28,153 nucleotides of DNA from JBIOWF01 sp044868295 (GTDB lineage: Bacteria; Actinomycetota; Actinomycetes; Streptosporangiales; Streptosporangiaceae), in contig JBIOWF010000290.1 of NCBI GenBank assembly GCA_044868295.1, positions 1-28,153 of the forward strand, read 5' to 3'. Under the pieces are notes generated by a model that saw only the letters and a program-made list of their open reading frames with translations, was not told where the DNA came from and made no database searches. Shown piece after piece: positions 8,057-15,554 of the stretch (positions within the stretch are counted from its first letter, which is position 1; the number at the start of each line of letters is the position of its first letter). A program made the translations under genes and the position numbers.

Positions 8057-8980
8057 CTACACGCGGGCCGCGTACTCGATCGCGACCTGGGCTCCGAGCC
8101 GGGCGTTGTTCTTCACCAGGGCGATGTTAGCCCGGAGGCTGTCGCCCCCGGTGAGCTCGACGATGCGGCCCAGCAGGTAGGGGGTGGTCTCTTTCCCCAC
8201 GATGCCCGCCTTTCGCATCTCGGCCAGAGCCTGGTCGATGATGTCGCCGATTCGGTCCGCGGGAATCTCGTCCGTCTCGGGGATGGGGTTGGCGATGCTG
8301 ATCCCGCCCGTCATCCCCAGGTCCCACTGAGCGTGCATGATGGCGGCGATCTCCTGCGGCGAGTCGACGCGCATGGGGGAGGGAAACCCACTGATCCGCG
8401 AGTAGAACGCCGGGAACTCGTCGGTGCCGTAGCTGAGCACCGGCACGCACAGGCTCTCCAGTGTCTCCAGCGTGAGCCCGATGTCGAGGATGCTCTTCAC
8501 TCCGGCGCTGATGACCGCGACCCTGCTGCCCGCGAGCTCCGTGAGGTCCGCGCTGATGTCGAAGGTCGTCTGCGCGTCGCGGTGCACTCCACCGATGCCG
8601 CCGGTGACGAAGACACTGATCCCCGCCAGGGCGGCGAGCCGCATCGTGCTCGCGACGGTGGTCGCGCCGTGCTCGCCGCGTGCCACTACATAGGCGAGGT
8701 CGCGCACGCTGACCTTGCGCACCGCCGGGCTGGTCGCGAGCAGTTCGAGGTCCGCCGGGCTCAATCCGACGCGCGGCCGGCCATGGAGAACCGCGATGGT
8801 GGCCGGGACCGCACCGAACCCCCGGATGATCTCCTCCACCTGGTCGGCCATCTCGACGTTCTGCGGATAGGGCATTCCGTGGCTGATGATCGTGCTTTCG
8901 AGGGCGACCACGGGACGCGCGTCGTGCAGGGCCTCGCGGACTTCCTCGGTCAGATCCAGCCGCGGGTGAGGGGTCGTCAT
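8057..8980 (-). CDS. psuG: Pseudouridine-5'-phosphate glycosidase
   Basis: The 307-residue product has the family's normal length. PsuG reversibly converts pseudouridine 5'-phosphate to uracil and ribose 5-phosphate in the cytoplasm, breaking a C-C glycosidic bond with a metal ion and a Schiff-base Lys. Visible family motifs are ALESTIISHGMPYPQN (E28 in the active site), VTGGIGGVHRDA (126-136), DISADL with D145 as the presumed metal ligand, SAGVKSILDI with K162 as the presumed Schiff-base Lys, and NPIPETDEIP near the C-terminus. The ATG at 8980 overlaps the stop of the kinase gene (ATGA) and has a GGAGG site 7 bases upstream, so the two enzymes are made as a coupled pair. No truncation is seen. 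Confidence 0.97.
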   Translation of the reverse strand: MTTPHPRLDLTEEVREALHDARPVVALESTIISHGMPYPQNVEMADQVEEIIRGFGAVPATIAVLHGRPRVGLSPADLELLATSPAVRKVSVRDLAYVVARGEHGATTVASTMRLAALAGISVFVTGGIGGVHRDAQTTFDISADLTELAGSRVAVISAGVKSILDIGLTLETLESLCVPVLSYGTDEFPAFYSRISGFPSPMRVDSPQEIAAIMHAQWDLGMTGGISIANPIPETDEIPADRIGDIIDQALAEMRKAGIVGKETTPYLLGRIVELTGGDSLRANIALVKNNARLGAQVAIEYAARV

Positions 8981-10098
8981 GCGGGCCTCCGGGTGAACTC
9001 GTTCAATGTGTCCTCGATGAGACGCGGGGAGAGGTCGGGGCGCACGGTGACCGGGCTCGCGACCGTCAGGGCGGCCGCGGCGTGGCCGTAGCGAGCCGCC
9101 GTGACCGGGTCGCTGCCGAGCAGCACCCAATGCACGAACGCGCCGAGCATCGCGTCGCCGGCTCCTGTGACGTCGCACACCTCGGCGAGGGGCGCGGCGA
9201 GGAACGTGTGGTCCCCGCCGAGAGTGCTCAGCAGGCTGCCGCGCTCGCCGAGTCGTACCCACGCGTGCTGGACACCCCGTTCGTGCAGGGCGGTGGCGGC
9301 TCGCACCAGATCGCCGTCATCGCCGATCCGCCGGCCGGTGATCGCCTGGAGCTCCTCCAGGTTCGGAGTGACCGCGAAAATCGGTCGCTCACTCGTGAGC
9401 AGCGGAGCGAGAAGTGCGGCTTTGGGGACGCTCACCGGGTCGATCACCGTGGGGACGCCGGCAGCGTGCGCGATGTCCGCCGCGTATGTCAGAACCTCCA
9501 GGGCAAGGTTTCCGTCGAGCACGAGCAGGCTCGCGTTCGCGATGAGATCCCGCCCGCGGTGGAGGTCCTGCGGTTTCAGGCCGTCCGTGGCGGCCATGTC
9601 CGCGATGGCGACGACCAGGTCCCCGTCGGCGTCGAGAACCGCGGTGTAGGTGCCGGTCGGGTGCGTGCTTCGATGCACATGGTCGACTCGCACCCCTGCC
9701 GCCTGGGTGTCGCTCAGCAGGCGTTCGCCCGCGGCGTCATGCCCGATCGCCGCGATCAGGTGTGTCGGGGTGCCCAGCCGTGCGAGGTTCTCCGCGATGT
9801 TGCGGGCGACTCCGCCCCAGGTGGTGTTGGACCGGCCGGGATTGCTGGTGTGGTGCTTGACCGGCGCGAGGCTGCGGACCTTGATGTCGACGTTCGCGCC
9901 GCCGACGACGACGACCGCGTTCTCCTGGCGCAGGATGTAACCGCGCCCCAGGACGGCGCCCTTCTTGGTCAGGTTCGACAGGTGAACGTTCACCGCCGCC
10001 CGCGTTGTGCCGAGGAAGTCGGCGATCGCCTGCGGCCCCGCCAGCGGATCCCGGCGCAGGAACGCGATGATCTCTCGTTCCCGCTGCGTCAACGTCAT
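8977..10098 (-). CDS. psuK: Pseudouridine kinase (PfkB family) with N-terminal winged helix
   Basis: The product is 373 residues. Residues 1-55 form a winged helix-turn-helix (LTQREREIIAFLRRDPLAG, then a TTRAAVNVHLSNL recognition helix), as in several PfkB nucleoside kinases. Residues 60-370 are the kinase: VVVGGANVD, the glycine motif GGVARNIAENLARLG at 95-109, and the signature DVTGAGDAMLGAF with D315 as catalytic base. The enzyme phosphorylates pseudouridine to supply the glycosidase encoded next, which overlaps it by four bases. The start at 10098 has no ribosome site, and the hexamer TAGCTT lies seven bases before it, so translation may be leaderless. The fused DNA-binding domain and the inverted repeat across the start codon suggest control by the protein itself. 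The product could phosphorylate other nucleosides, but pairing with psuG makes pseudouridine the best assignment. Confidence 0.93.
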   Translation of the reverse strand: MTLTQREREIIAFLRRDPLAGPQAIADFLGTTRAAVNVHLSNLTKKGAVLGRGYILRQENAVVVVGGANVDIKVRSLAPVKHHTSNPGRSNTTWGGVARNIAENLARLGTPTHLIAAIGHDAAGERLLSDTQAAGVRVDHVHRSTHPTGTYTAVLDADGDLVVAIADMAATDGLKPQDLHRGRDLIANASLLVLDGNLALEVLTYAADIAHAAGVPTVIDPVSVPKAALLAPLLTSERPIFAVTPNLEELQAITGRRIGDDGDLVRAATALHERGVQHAWVRLGERGSLLSTLGGDHTFLAAPLAEVCDVTGAGDAMLGAFVHWVLLGSDPVTAARYGHAAAALTVASPVTVRPDLSPRLIEDTLNEFTRRPA

Positions 10099-10117
10099 GC
10101 TTATTAAGCTAAAGCAT
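10097..10117. promoter_or_regulatory. Inverted repeat over the psuK start codon
   Basis: ATGCTT at 10097-10102 and AAGCAT at 10112-10117 are perfect inverted copies with a nine-base spacer. Inside lies a second palindrome, CTTA-T-TAAG (10100-10108). Similar GCTTAGA sequence occurs at about 10127-10133. The site overlaps the start codon and the presumed -10 region of psuK, so a protein bound there would block transcription. It also lies in the interval divergent to the AraC-type gene. Confidence 0.55.
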
Positions 10118-10201
10118 CTTTACTTCTCTAAGCAACATTCGCGGGTTGTGTCGGTGCCGTCACGTACGCTCGTGGGCGTGACTGGGACGAGGACTCGTGC
10201 C

Positions 10202-10741
10202 GTGGCGGTGGAGCTGCTGCCGCATCTTCGCCGGGCGCGTGACCATATCGACCGTCACTATCGCCTGGCGCTGGATCTCGACCAGCTCGCGTCCGTCGCC
10301 GGGGTCTCCAAGTTCCACTTCGTCCGCAGCTTCGAGGCGGCGTACGGCGAGACGCCGATCCGCTACCTCACCCGCCGCCGCATCGAGCGCGCCCAGGACC
10401 TGCTGCGTCTGGCCAACCTCACTGTGACCGAGGTGTGCATGCTGGTCGGGTTCGCCAGCCTCGGGTCGTTCTCATCGCGATTCACCCAACTGGTGGGGGA
10501 GAGCCCCCGCGCCTACCGGGACCGGTGGGCCGCTCGTGGCGGCCCGCACGTCCCCGGCTGCTACCTGTTCATGCGCGGACCACTGGACCCGGCCGGTACG
10601 GCGGGGCCCGCCGCCCACGAGCCAGATGGGACAGCGTGGCCTGCCGCCCACGGGCCAGATCGGACGGCGGGCCCTGCCGCCCACGGGCCAGATGGCGCAA
10701 TTCGAGAGAAGCGCCGGCCGACCGGCACGGCCTGGGGTTGA
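10202..10741 (+). CDS. AraC-family transcriptional regulator
   Basis: From the chosen GTG the product is 179 residues. Residues about 1-105 hold the two helix-turn-helix units of the AraC/XylS DNA-binding domain: LDLDQLASVAGVSKFHFVRS, then the linker RRRIERAQDLLR, then LTVTEVCMLVGFASLGSFSS ending with GESPRAYR. There is no ligand-binding domain, so it is the short form. The tail carries three 11-residue repeats (PAAHGPDG-type) that add nothing recognisable. GTG at 10202 is preferred because GAGGA stands eight bases before it; GTG at 10178 and 10148 are in frame but poorly supported, and the ATG at 10007 would run through psuK. The VOC gene starts five bases after the stop, so this regulator probably acts with or on it, a pairing common in actinobacteria. 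Confidence 0.88.
   Translation: MAVELLPHLRRARDHIDRHYRLALDLDQLASVAGVSKFHFVRSFEAAYGETPIRYLTRRRIERAQDLLRLANLTVTEVCMLVGFASLGSFSSRFTQLVGESPRAYRDRWAARGGPHVPGCYLFMRGPLDPAGTAGPAAHEPDGTAWPAAHGPDRTAGPAAHGPDGAIREKRRPTGTAWG
10607..10705 (+). repeat. Three 33-bp tandem repeats in the AraC-type gene tail
   Basis: Units at 10607-10639, 10640-10672 and 10673-10705 share the core GCCGCCCACGGGCCAGAT, with a few changes among them. They are in frame and code PAAHEPDGTAW, PAAHGPDRTAG and PAAHGPDGAIR. They form a disordered extension after the DNA-binding domain and are absent from most short AraC proteins, so they look like a recent local expansion. Confidence 0.9.
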
Positions 10742-10745
10742 TCAC

Positions 10746-11174
10746 ATGATCACAAACATCTCCCTGGTCACGGTGTATTGCCTCGACCAGGACAAGGCAC
10801 GGGACTTCTACGTCGACATCCTGGGCTTCGAACCCCACACCGACGTCACCATGGGCGAGGGCTTCCGCTGGCTCACCGTCTGCCACCCCAGCCAGCCGGA
10901 GCTCCAGGTCACCTTGATGCCGCCGGGGCCGCCGCTCGACGCCGATGCTGCGGCCTTCATCCGCCGTCAACTCGAAAAGGGGCAGATGGGCGGCCTCGGG
11001 TTGCGGGTCGACGACTGCCGCAAGACCTACGATGAGCTGAGCGCCAAGGGCGTCACGTTCCTGCAGGAGCCGTCGGACCGGCCGTACGGCGTCGAGGCCG
11101 TCATCCGCGACATCTCCGGCAACTGGCTGGTCCTCGTCGAGCCCAAGGAGTTCACGCCAGAGGACTTCGCCTGA
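10746..11174 (+). CDS. VOC-fold protein (glyoxalase/bleomycin-resistance/dioxygenase superfamily)
   Basis: The product is 142 residues, one VOC domain made of two beta-alpha-beta-beta-beta units. The first unit begins ISLVTVYCLDQDKARDFYVDILGFE; the second contains GLGLRVDDCRKTYDELSAKGV and ends with AVIRDISGNWLVLVEPKEF. The usual end-of-domain metal ligand Glu is present in VLVEPK, but the His expected in the first strand is replaced by Thr or Val, so metal binding is uncertain. Proteins of this subgroup are usually called glyoxalases without proof. It follows the AraC-type regulator by five bases and is surely co-transcribed with it. The ATG at 10746 has only a weak GGGG upstream, so translation may be coupled to the regulator's stop. 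Confidence 0.9.
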   Translation: MITNISLVTVYCLDQDKARDFYVDILGFEPHTDVTMGEGFRWLTVCHPSQPELQVTLMPPGPPLDADAAAFIRRQLEKGQMGGLGLRVDDCRKTYDELSAKGVTFLQEPSDRPYGVEAVIRDISGNWLVLVEPKEFTPEDFA

Positions 11175-11346
11175 CGCCGCGCTCACGGGATGCCGCGCTC
11201 ACGGACGCCGCAGTGATGGGGCGCGGCGACGGGATGTTGCGGTGATGGGGCGCCGCAGTCACAGGGCGCCGAGCTGAGGGGACGGTGCGGTCACGGGGCG
11301 CTGTGCTCATGAGCCGCTGCGGTGAGGGGACGCCGCCGTCATGGGA
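11175..11346. repeat. Array of eleven degenerate 16-bp repeats between convergent genes
   Basis: The whole interval from the VOC stop codon to 11346 can be cut into eleven head-to-tail units with consensus CGCCGCGGTCACGGGG. Most are exactly 16 bases (11175-11190, 11206-11221, 11235-11250, 11251-11266, 11267-11282, 11283-11298, 11331-11346); the others are 13 to 18 bases. Units differ at two to six positions. The length is not a multiple of three, so the array is not a conserved coding repeat. It lies between the 3' ends of two convergent transcription units. No spacer structure like a CRISPR is seen. Confidence 0.8.
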
Positions 11347-11361
11347 CACCAGGGCGGGACG

Positions 11362-12516
11362 TCACCCGTGCCAGATCTTCGTGTAGGCGGCGCGATAGCC
11401 CGAGGGTTCCCACGACGTCGTGTCGTCCACGTTGCGGGTCGTGGTCAGGTGTACCGGCGCGACGTAGCCACTCGGCGGCTGACCGGCGAACTCGCGGTTG
11501 AACTCGTCGATGATCTGGCTGCCCTGCTGGTTCAACGGCTCGGGAACGGTCGCGGCCTGGAACCGCCGGTCGCGGATCCGCTGGAACGCCGACGGGTCGC
11601 CGTCACCGGCCCCGACCGCGAACGGCGCCTCGTCGCCCCGCTTTCCCGCTGCCCGCAACGCGGGCGCCGCGTCGGCGAAGTAGAGGTCGTTGATGGCGGC
11701 CGAGTGGGTCCACCGGTCACCGAAGCGCGACACGAGCGAGGAGACCTGCTGCGGCGTCCGGATTCCGGCGTCCGGAAGCGGGATGTTCTCGTAGGAGAGC
11801 AGCTTGACGCCGGGGCAGCTCAGCAGGGTCTTCTTGATCAGTTGCGACTTGTTCTCCGCGAAGGGGATCGAGGAGTCGGTGAAGATGACGACCCCGGCGT
11901 TCCCGTTCGACGTGGCGATGATCCAGTACGCGCTGATCCTCGCGACGTCCTCCACCCTGGTGGTGATGTTGGTGAAGAGTTTCGGGTTCGTGCTGGGCCC
12001 CGGCGACGCGACCGCGTGCCATCCGATGAGCGGGATGTCCGCATCTTCGGCCTGCTCGACCTGCTGAGACACGGAGTTCGGGTCGAAGCCGCCGATGACG
12101 ATCCCCGATGGGCGCAGGGCGATCGCCTGGCTGAACGCCGCCCGCACCCCGGCGGGGGTGCCCTGGCCGTCGATCACCCGGATGTTCCAGCCGATGGACC
12201 GTGCCGCCTCCTGCACGCCCCGGGCCACTCCCGCGATGCCTGGATTGGTCATGGTCGCCGCGACGAACACGATGGTCTTGCCGGGGACCGCTCGTGGCCC
12301 GGTCGTGGGGCCGTCCCACGGAGGGTTGATCACCTCGGCGCGCGCGACGGCGTTCTTCGCCGTGTACAGGACGGGGCACACGCCCGCCAGCGACCCGCTC
12401 GGGGCGGGCGTGGAATTCGGTGTCAGGGCTGGCGAGCCGTGCGAGCAGCCACCGGCGACGACGGTCACCACCAGCGCCACTGCGGCGGCCAGGACGCGGT
12501 TGCGAGTGAGGTTCAC
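11362..12516 (-). CDS. Sugar-type ABC transporter substrate-binding lipoprotein
   Basis: The product is 384 residues. A basic N-terminus, hydrophobic helix and lipobox VAGGC with C24 mark a lipid-anchored exported protein. The mature part is a periplasmic-binding-protein type 1 (Peripl_BP_4, RbsB-like) fold, with GKTIVFVAATMTNPG as first strand and loop, IRVIDGQGTPAGVRAAFSQAIAL, then PSGIVIGGFDP and DIPLIGWHAVASPG. It captures a small ligand (pentose, nucleoside-like compound, polyol or signal) for the permease and ATPase encoded just upstream. A GTG at 12516 overlaps the permease stop (GTGA) and has AAAAGGAG before it. The ligand cannot be read from sequence. Within the C-terminal third, strand order is normal and no truncation is seen. 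Confidence 0.92.
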   Translation of the reverse strand: MNLTRNRVLAAAVALVVTVVAGGCSHGSPALTPNSTPAPSGSLAGVCPVLYTAKNAVARAEVINPPWDGPTTGPRAVPGKTIVFVAATMTNPGIAGVARGVQEAARSIGWNIRVIDGQGTPAGVRAAFSQAIALRPSGIVIGGFDPNSVSQQVEQAEDADIPLIGWHAVASPGPSTNPKLFTNITTRVEDVARISAYWIIATSNGNAGVVIFTDSSIPFAENKSQLIKKTLLSCPGVKLLSYENIPLPDAGIRTPQQVSSLVSRFGDRWTHSAAINDLYFADAAPALRAAGKRGDEAPFAVGAGDGDPSAFQRIRDRRFQAATVPEPLNQQGSQIIDEFNREFAGQPPSGYVAPVHLTTTRNVDDTTSWEPSGYRAAYTKIWHG

Positions 12517-13619
12517 GCGTGGCTCCTTTTGGCGGGCGGGTCCGCCGGGGACGGCGGAGGGGCACCGGGCGATACGCCCGGCTGGGCCGCAGGTCCCGAT
12601 GGCGGAGGCGGCGCACGGCGCTGCGTCAGCCCCGCGCGCAGCCGGCGCCGAGCCGAATAGCCGGCCAGCCCGACCGCGATGAGCAGGGTGACGCCGTTGA
12701 ACAGCGGGGTCACCCAGAACTCCGCACCCAGCTGGCCGATGCCCGACAGGCCGATCGCGAGGATGCCGACGGCGACGACGGTGCCCAGGGCGTTGACCCG
12801 CCCGGGTTTGATCGCGGTGGAGCCCAGCAGGGCGGCGACGAACGCGGGCAGCAGGTAGTCGAGCCCGACGCTGGGGTTGCCGATCTCCTGCTGCGCGGCG
12901 AGGAGGACACCCGCGCAGGCGGTGACCAGCCCGGAGCCCATGAAGGCGTAGACGACATATCGCCGTGTCGGGATTCCGACCAGGTCGGCGGCCCGGGGGT
13001 TCGAGCCGATGACGTAGAGATAGCGGCCGAGGGGGAGGCGTTCGAGCAGCACCCAGAGCACCGCGGCGAGCAGGAGCACGTAGAACGCCGGTACCGGCAG
13101 GCCCAGGAATCTCGCGTTGTACATGTCGGTGAAGGCCTCCGGAAGGCCGTCCGGGCCGGGAACGATCCGGGCGCCCTGGGTCACCCAGCCCGTGATGGCG
13201 TACAGGACGCTGCCGGTGCCGAGGGTGGCGATGAACGAGTCGATCTGCGCGTACTCGACGAGGAAGCCGTTGATCACGCCGACGAGCGCTCCACCGACGA
13301 GTACGGCGAGACAGGCCAACGGCCACGGCCAGCCGGCGGAGATGATGAGCTGCAAAGTCATCACGTGTCCCAGCCCGAGGCCGTAGCCGATGGACAGGTC
13401 GAACTTGCCGGTGACGATCGGGATCATCGCGCCGAGCGCGAGAATCGCCGTAATCGAATGGACGGACATGATCGACGTGATGTTGGCCATCGTGGGGAAG
13501 GTGTCCGGCAGGATGAGCGTGAACACGACGAACAGGACGATCGCGAGCGCGAGCAGCCCGTAGCCGCCGATGAGCTGGCCGGCGGACCGTCGGCGGGGTG
13601 GGAGCCGCGCGGCCATCAT
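12513..13619 (-). CDS. Sugar-type ABC transporter permease (RbsC-like)
   Basis: The product is 368 residues with about eight to ten membrane helices, of the BPD_transp_2 class that serves ribose, xylose, nucleoside and autoinducer-2 importers. Family features include ILALGAMIPIVTGKFDLSIGYGLGLGHV (the conserved early GxxDLSxG segment), INGFLVEYAQIDSFIATLGTGSVLYAITGWVTQG, and GSNPRAADLVGIPTRRYVVYAFMGSGL, the cytoplasmic coupling loop to the ATPase. The last about 35 residues are Pro-rich (RRAPPPPSGPAAQPG) and lie outside the membrane; this extension is unusual. The ATG at 13619 overlaps the ATPase stop and the 3' end overlaps the binding-protein gene, so all three are translationally coupled. 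Confidence 0.93.
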   Translation of the reverse strand: MMAARLPPRRRSAGQLIGGYGLLALAIVLFVVFTLILPDTFPTMANITSIMSVHSITAILALGAMIPIVTGKFDLSIGYGLGLGHVMTLQLIISAGWPWPLACLAVLVGGALVGVINGFLVEYAQIDSFIATLGTGSVLYAITGWVTQGARIVPGPDGLPEAFTDMYNARFLGLPVPAFYVLLLAAVLWVLLERLPLGRYLYVIGSNPRAADLVGIPTRRYVVYAFMGSGLVTACAGVLLAAQQEIGNPSVGLDYLLPAFVAALLGSTAIKPGRVNALGTVVAVGILAIGLSGIGQLGAEFWVTPLFNGVTLLIAVGLAGYSARRRLRAGLTQRRAPPPPSGPAAQPGVSPGAPPPSPADPPAKRSHA

Positions 13620-15265
13620 CGGCGCACCGTCCCGGCCTGCTGGTCCAGCTCACCTTCCGAGTTCGGGGGAGGGGGCACGGCCGACGCGGCGTGGGTGAGC
13701 CCGGTGACCGTGAGCGCGTCACCGGCCAGCTCCGCGGTCACCGTTCCTCTCACGAACACGAGGGCGCGGTCACACACGTTCACGACCTCTTCGAAGTCGG
13801 TGGAGATGAGGATCGCGGCGAGGCCGGTCTCCAGGGCGTCGTCGAGCAGCCGATAGATCTCCGGTTTGGCGCCGACATCGACGCTGGCCGTCGGCTCCTC
13901 AAGGATCAGGAGGCGGCAGTCCACCCCGAGCCAGCGACCGATCATGACCTTCTGCTGGTTTCCGCCCGACAGGGTGGCGATCGACGCCTCGGTGTCCTGG
14001 GGCCGGACGCCGAAGGACGCGATGAGCGCGGCCGCCTCGGCCCGCTCCCGGCTCGGCCGGAGCCAGCTCAACGGCGACCGGCCATGCGCCTTCGGGTTCG
14101 CCAGGAAGTTCTCCCGGACGCTGAGGTCGGGGGCGACGCCTTCCTCCTGCCGGTCGCTCGTCACAAGCCCCACGCCCGCGTCCACGGCCGCCGACACCGA
14201 TGCGGGGTGGTACGGCCGCCCGTCGAGCACCGCGTGGCCGCTCAGGATGGGGCGTGAGCCGGCCAGGGTGCGGCCCAGATCCAGGTGGCCGGCGCCGGTG
14301 AGGCCGACCATGCCGAGCACCTCGCCCGCCCGCAGTTCGAGGCTGACCGGGCCGGCCTGGCCGCTGTACACGTCCGTAAGGCTGAGCACGATGTCTCCGG
14401 CGTCATCTCGCCCGACGTCTGCCGCGTCATCTGCCGCGTTGTCTCCGGCGTCGTACCCCTTGTCACGGGCCGTGCCGCGCGCCGGGCGTCGGTGAATTTC
14501 CGGCTCGCGCCCGACGATGTCACGCACCAGACGTGCGGGATCGCTTCCGGCGAGCGCTTCATGGCTGACGAGGCGGCCGTCGCGCAGGATCGCGACCCTG
14601 TCGGCGATCTCGTACACCTCGTCGAGCCGATGGCTCACGTAAATGATCCCGTGCCCGCTGTCGCGCAGCCCGTGGAGGACGTCGAACAGGCGGGCGCAGT
14701 CGGCCGAGGGCAGGCTCGCGGTCGGTTCGTCGAGGACGATCGCCTCGGCTTCGGACGCCAGCGCGCGGGCGATGGCGACGAGTGACCGCTCGGCGCGGGT
14801 GAGGTTGACGATCCGCTCGCCGGGGTCGATGTGACCGTCGACGATCCGGAGGGCCTCGGCGCAGCGGTCACGAGCCCGACGCCATGAGATCAGACCGCCG
14901 CGGCGGGGGTAACCGGTGCCCAGGGCGATGTTCTCGGCGACGGTCATCCACTCGACGAGGCCGAGGTCCTGGTGAATGAACGACATGCTGCGGAAGGCAG
15001 CCTGCGTTCCCAGCGGATGGCCGGCCACCACCACCTCCCCCTCGTCGGCCTGGTACACGCCGGCCAGGATCTTGATCAGCGTGGACTTGCCCGCGCCGTT
15101 CTGCCCCAGCAGGGCGAGGACGCTGCCACGGCGGAGTTCGAGATCCACTCCTTCCAGCGCGGGAATGCCGGCGAATCGCTTGCAGAGCCCGCGGATGCGC
15201 ACGAGCGGGTCCGGCGCAGTCTGTGATCCCGGACTCGTGGGCTGATTAGTGGAGGCGTCGTGCAC
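13616..15265 (-). CDS. Sugar-type ABC transporter double ATPase (RbsA-like)
   Basis: The product is 549 residues with two fused ABC domains. Domain 1 (about 20-255) has Walker A GQNGAGKS (54-61), Q-loop HQDLG, Walker B VLDE (177-180) and switch H212, but its signature is LTRAE (155-159) instead of LSGGQ. Domain 2 (about 292-525) has a Walker A lacking the key Lys (GLTGAGHLDLG, 321-331), a good signature LSGGNQQKV (432-440) and ILEEPTASVDVGAK. This complementary degeneration is usual for RbsA proteins, leaving one competent ATP site. The linker (about 258-290) is an odd Asp/Ala-rich stretch (DAGDNAADDAADVGRDDAG). A GTG start at 15265 follows GGAGAGG. It is the first gene of the importer operon. 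Confidence 0.94.
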   Translation of the reverse strand: MHDASTNQPTSPGSQTAPDPLVRIRGLCKRFAGIPALEGVDLELRRGSVLALLGQNGAGKSTLIKILAGVYQADEGEVVVAGHPLGTQAAFRSMSFIHQDLGLVEWMTVAENIALGTGYPRRGGLISWRRARDRCAEALRIVDGHIDPGERIVNLTRAERSLVAIARALASEAEAIVLDEPTASLPSADCARLFDVLHGLRDSGHGIIYVSHRLDEVYEIADRVAILRDGRLVSHEALAGSDPARLVRDIVGREPEIHRRPARGTARDKGYDAGDNAADDAADVGRDDAGDIVLSLTDVYSGQAGPVSLELRAGEVLGMVGLTGAGHLDLGRTLAGSRPILSGHAVLDGRPYHPASVSAAVDAGVGLVTSDRQEEGVAPDLSVRENFLANPKAHGRSPLSWLRPSRERAEAAALIASFGVRPQDTEASIATLSGGNQQKVMIGRWLGVDCRLLILEEPTASVDVGAKPEIYRLLDDALETGLAAILISTDFEEVVNVCDRALVFVRGTVTAELAGDALTVTGLTHAASAVPPPPNSEGELDQQAGTVRR

Positions 15266-15316
15266 AGACCTCTCCGCGGGGCTTCATCGCCCGGCGGACA
15301 AGCCACTTCGGCTCGT

Positions 15317-15348
15317 CCAATACCCTATTTATCGTACAGAACTATTGG
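15317..15348. promoter_or_regulatory. Inverted repeat between the divergent importer and reductase genes
   Basis: CCAATA (15317-15322) and TATTGG (15343-15348) are inverted copies 20 bases apart in an AT-rich block, the only such block between the two divergent genes. The minus-strand sequence between the arms includes GATAAAT and TAGGGT, either of which could be a -10 element for the importer operon. It could be a regulator site or a half-site pair; the arms are only six bases, so chance cannot be excluded. Confidence 0.35.
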
Positions 15349-15554
15349 TCAAGAGCTCGCCGCCTGGTTGCTTCAAGCGCATGACCTGCCACGCCCAGTG
15401 GCCAAAGCCGATCGCGTTCGGGGTGCGTGCGGGTTCCGGGCCGCCGTCGGCCGAACGCACATCCCGGGTGAACGGGTTCCGGTCACCCGAGCAGCCATCT
15501 TCTGAAGGGAATGCCGTTGAAAGTGAACGCGGGCGCCCTCCAAGCCGGTCGACG

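Noticed and set aside
10007..10201. Longer version of the AraC-type protein starting at 10007
   Set aside because: It would overlap the 5' end of psuK in antisense and adds residues unlike any AraC N-terminus; GTG at 10202 has a ribosome site.
11175..11346. CRISPR array
   Set aside because: Repeats are adjacent without unique spacers, are degenerate, and no cas genes are nearby.
11152..11349. 65-codon minus-strand frame through the 16-bp array
   Set aside because: The repeat period is not a multiple of three, so the peptide repeat is not maintained; the frame is a by-product of the array.
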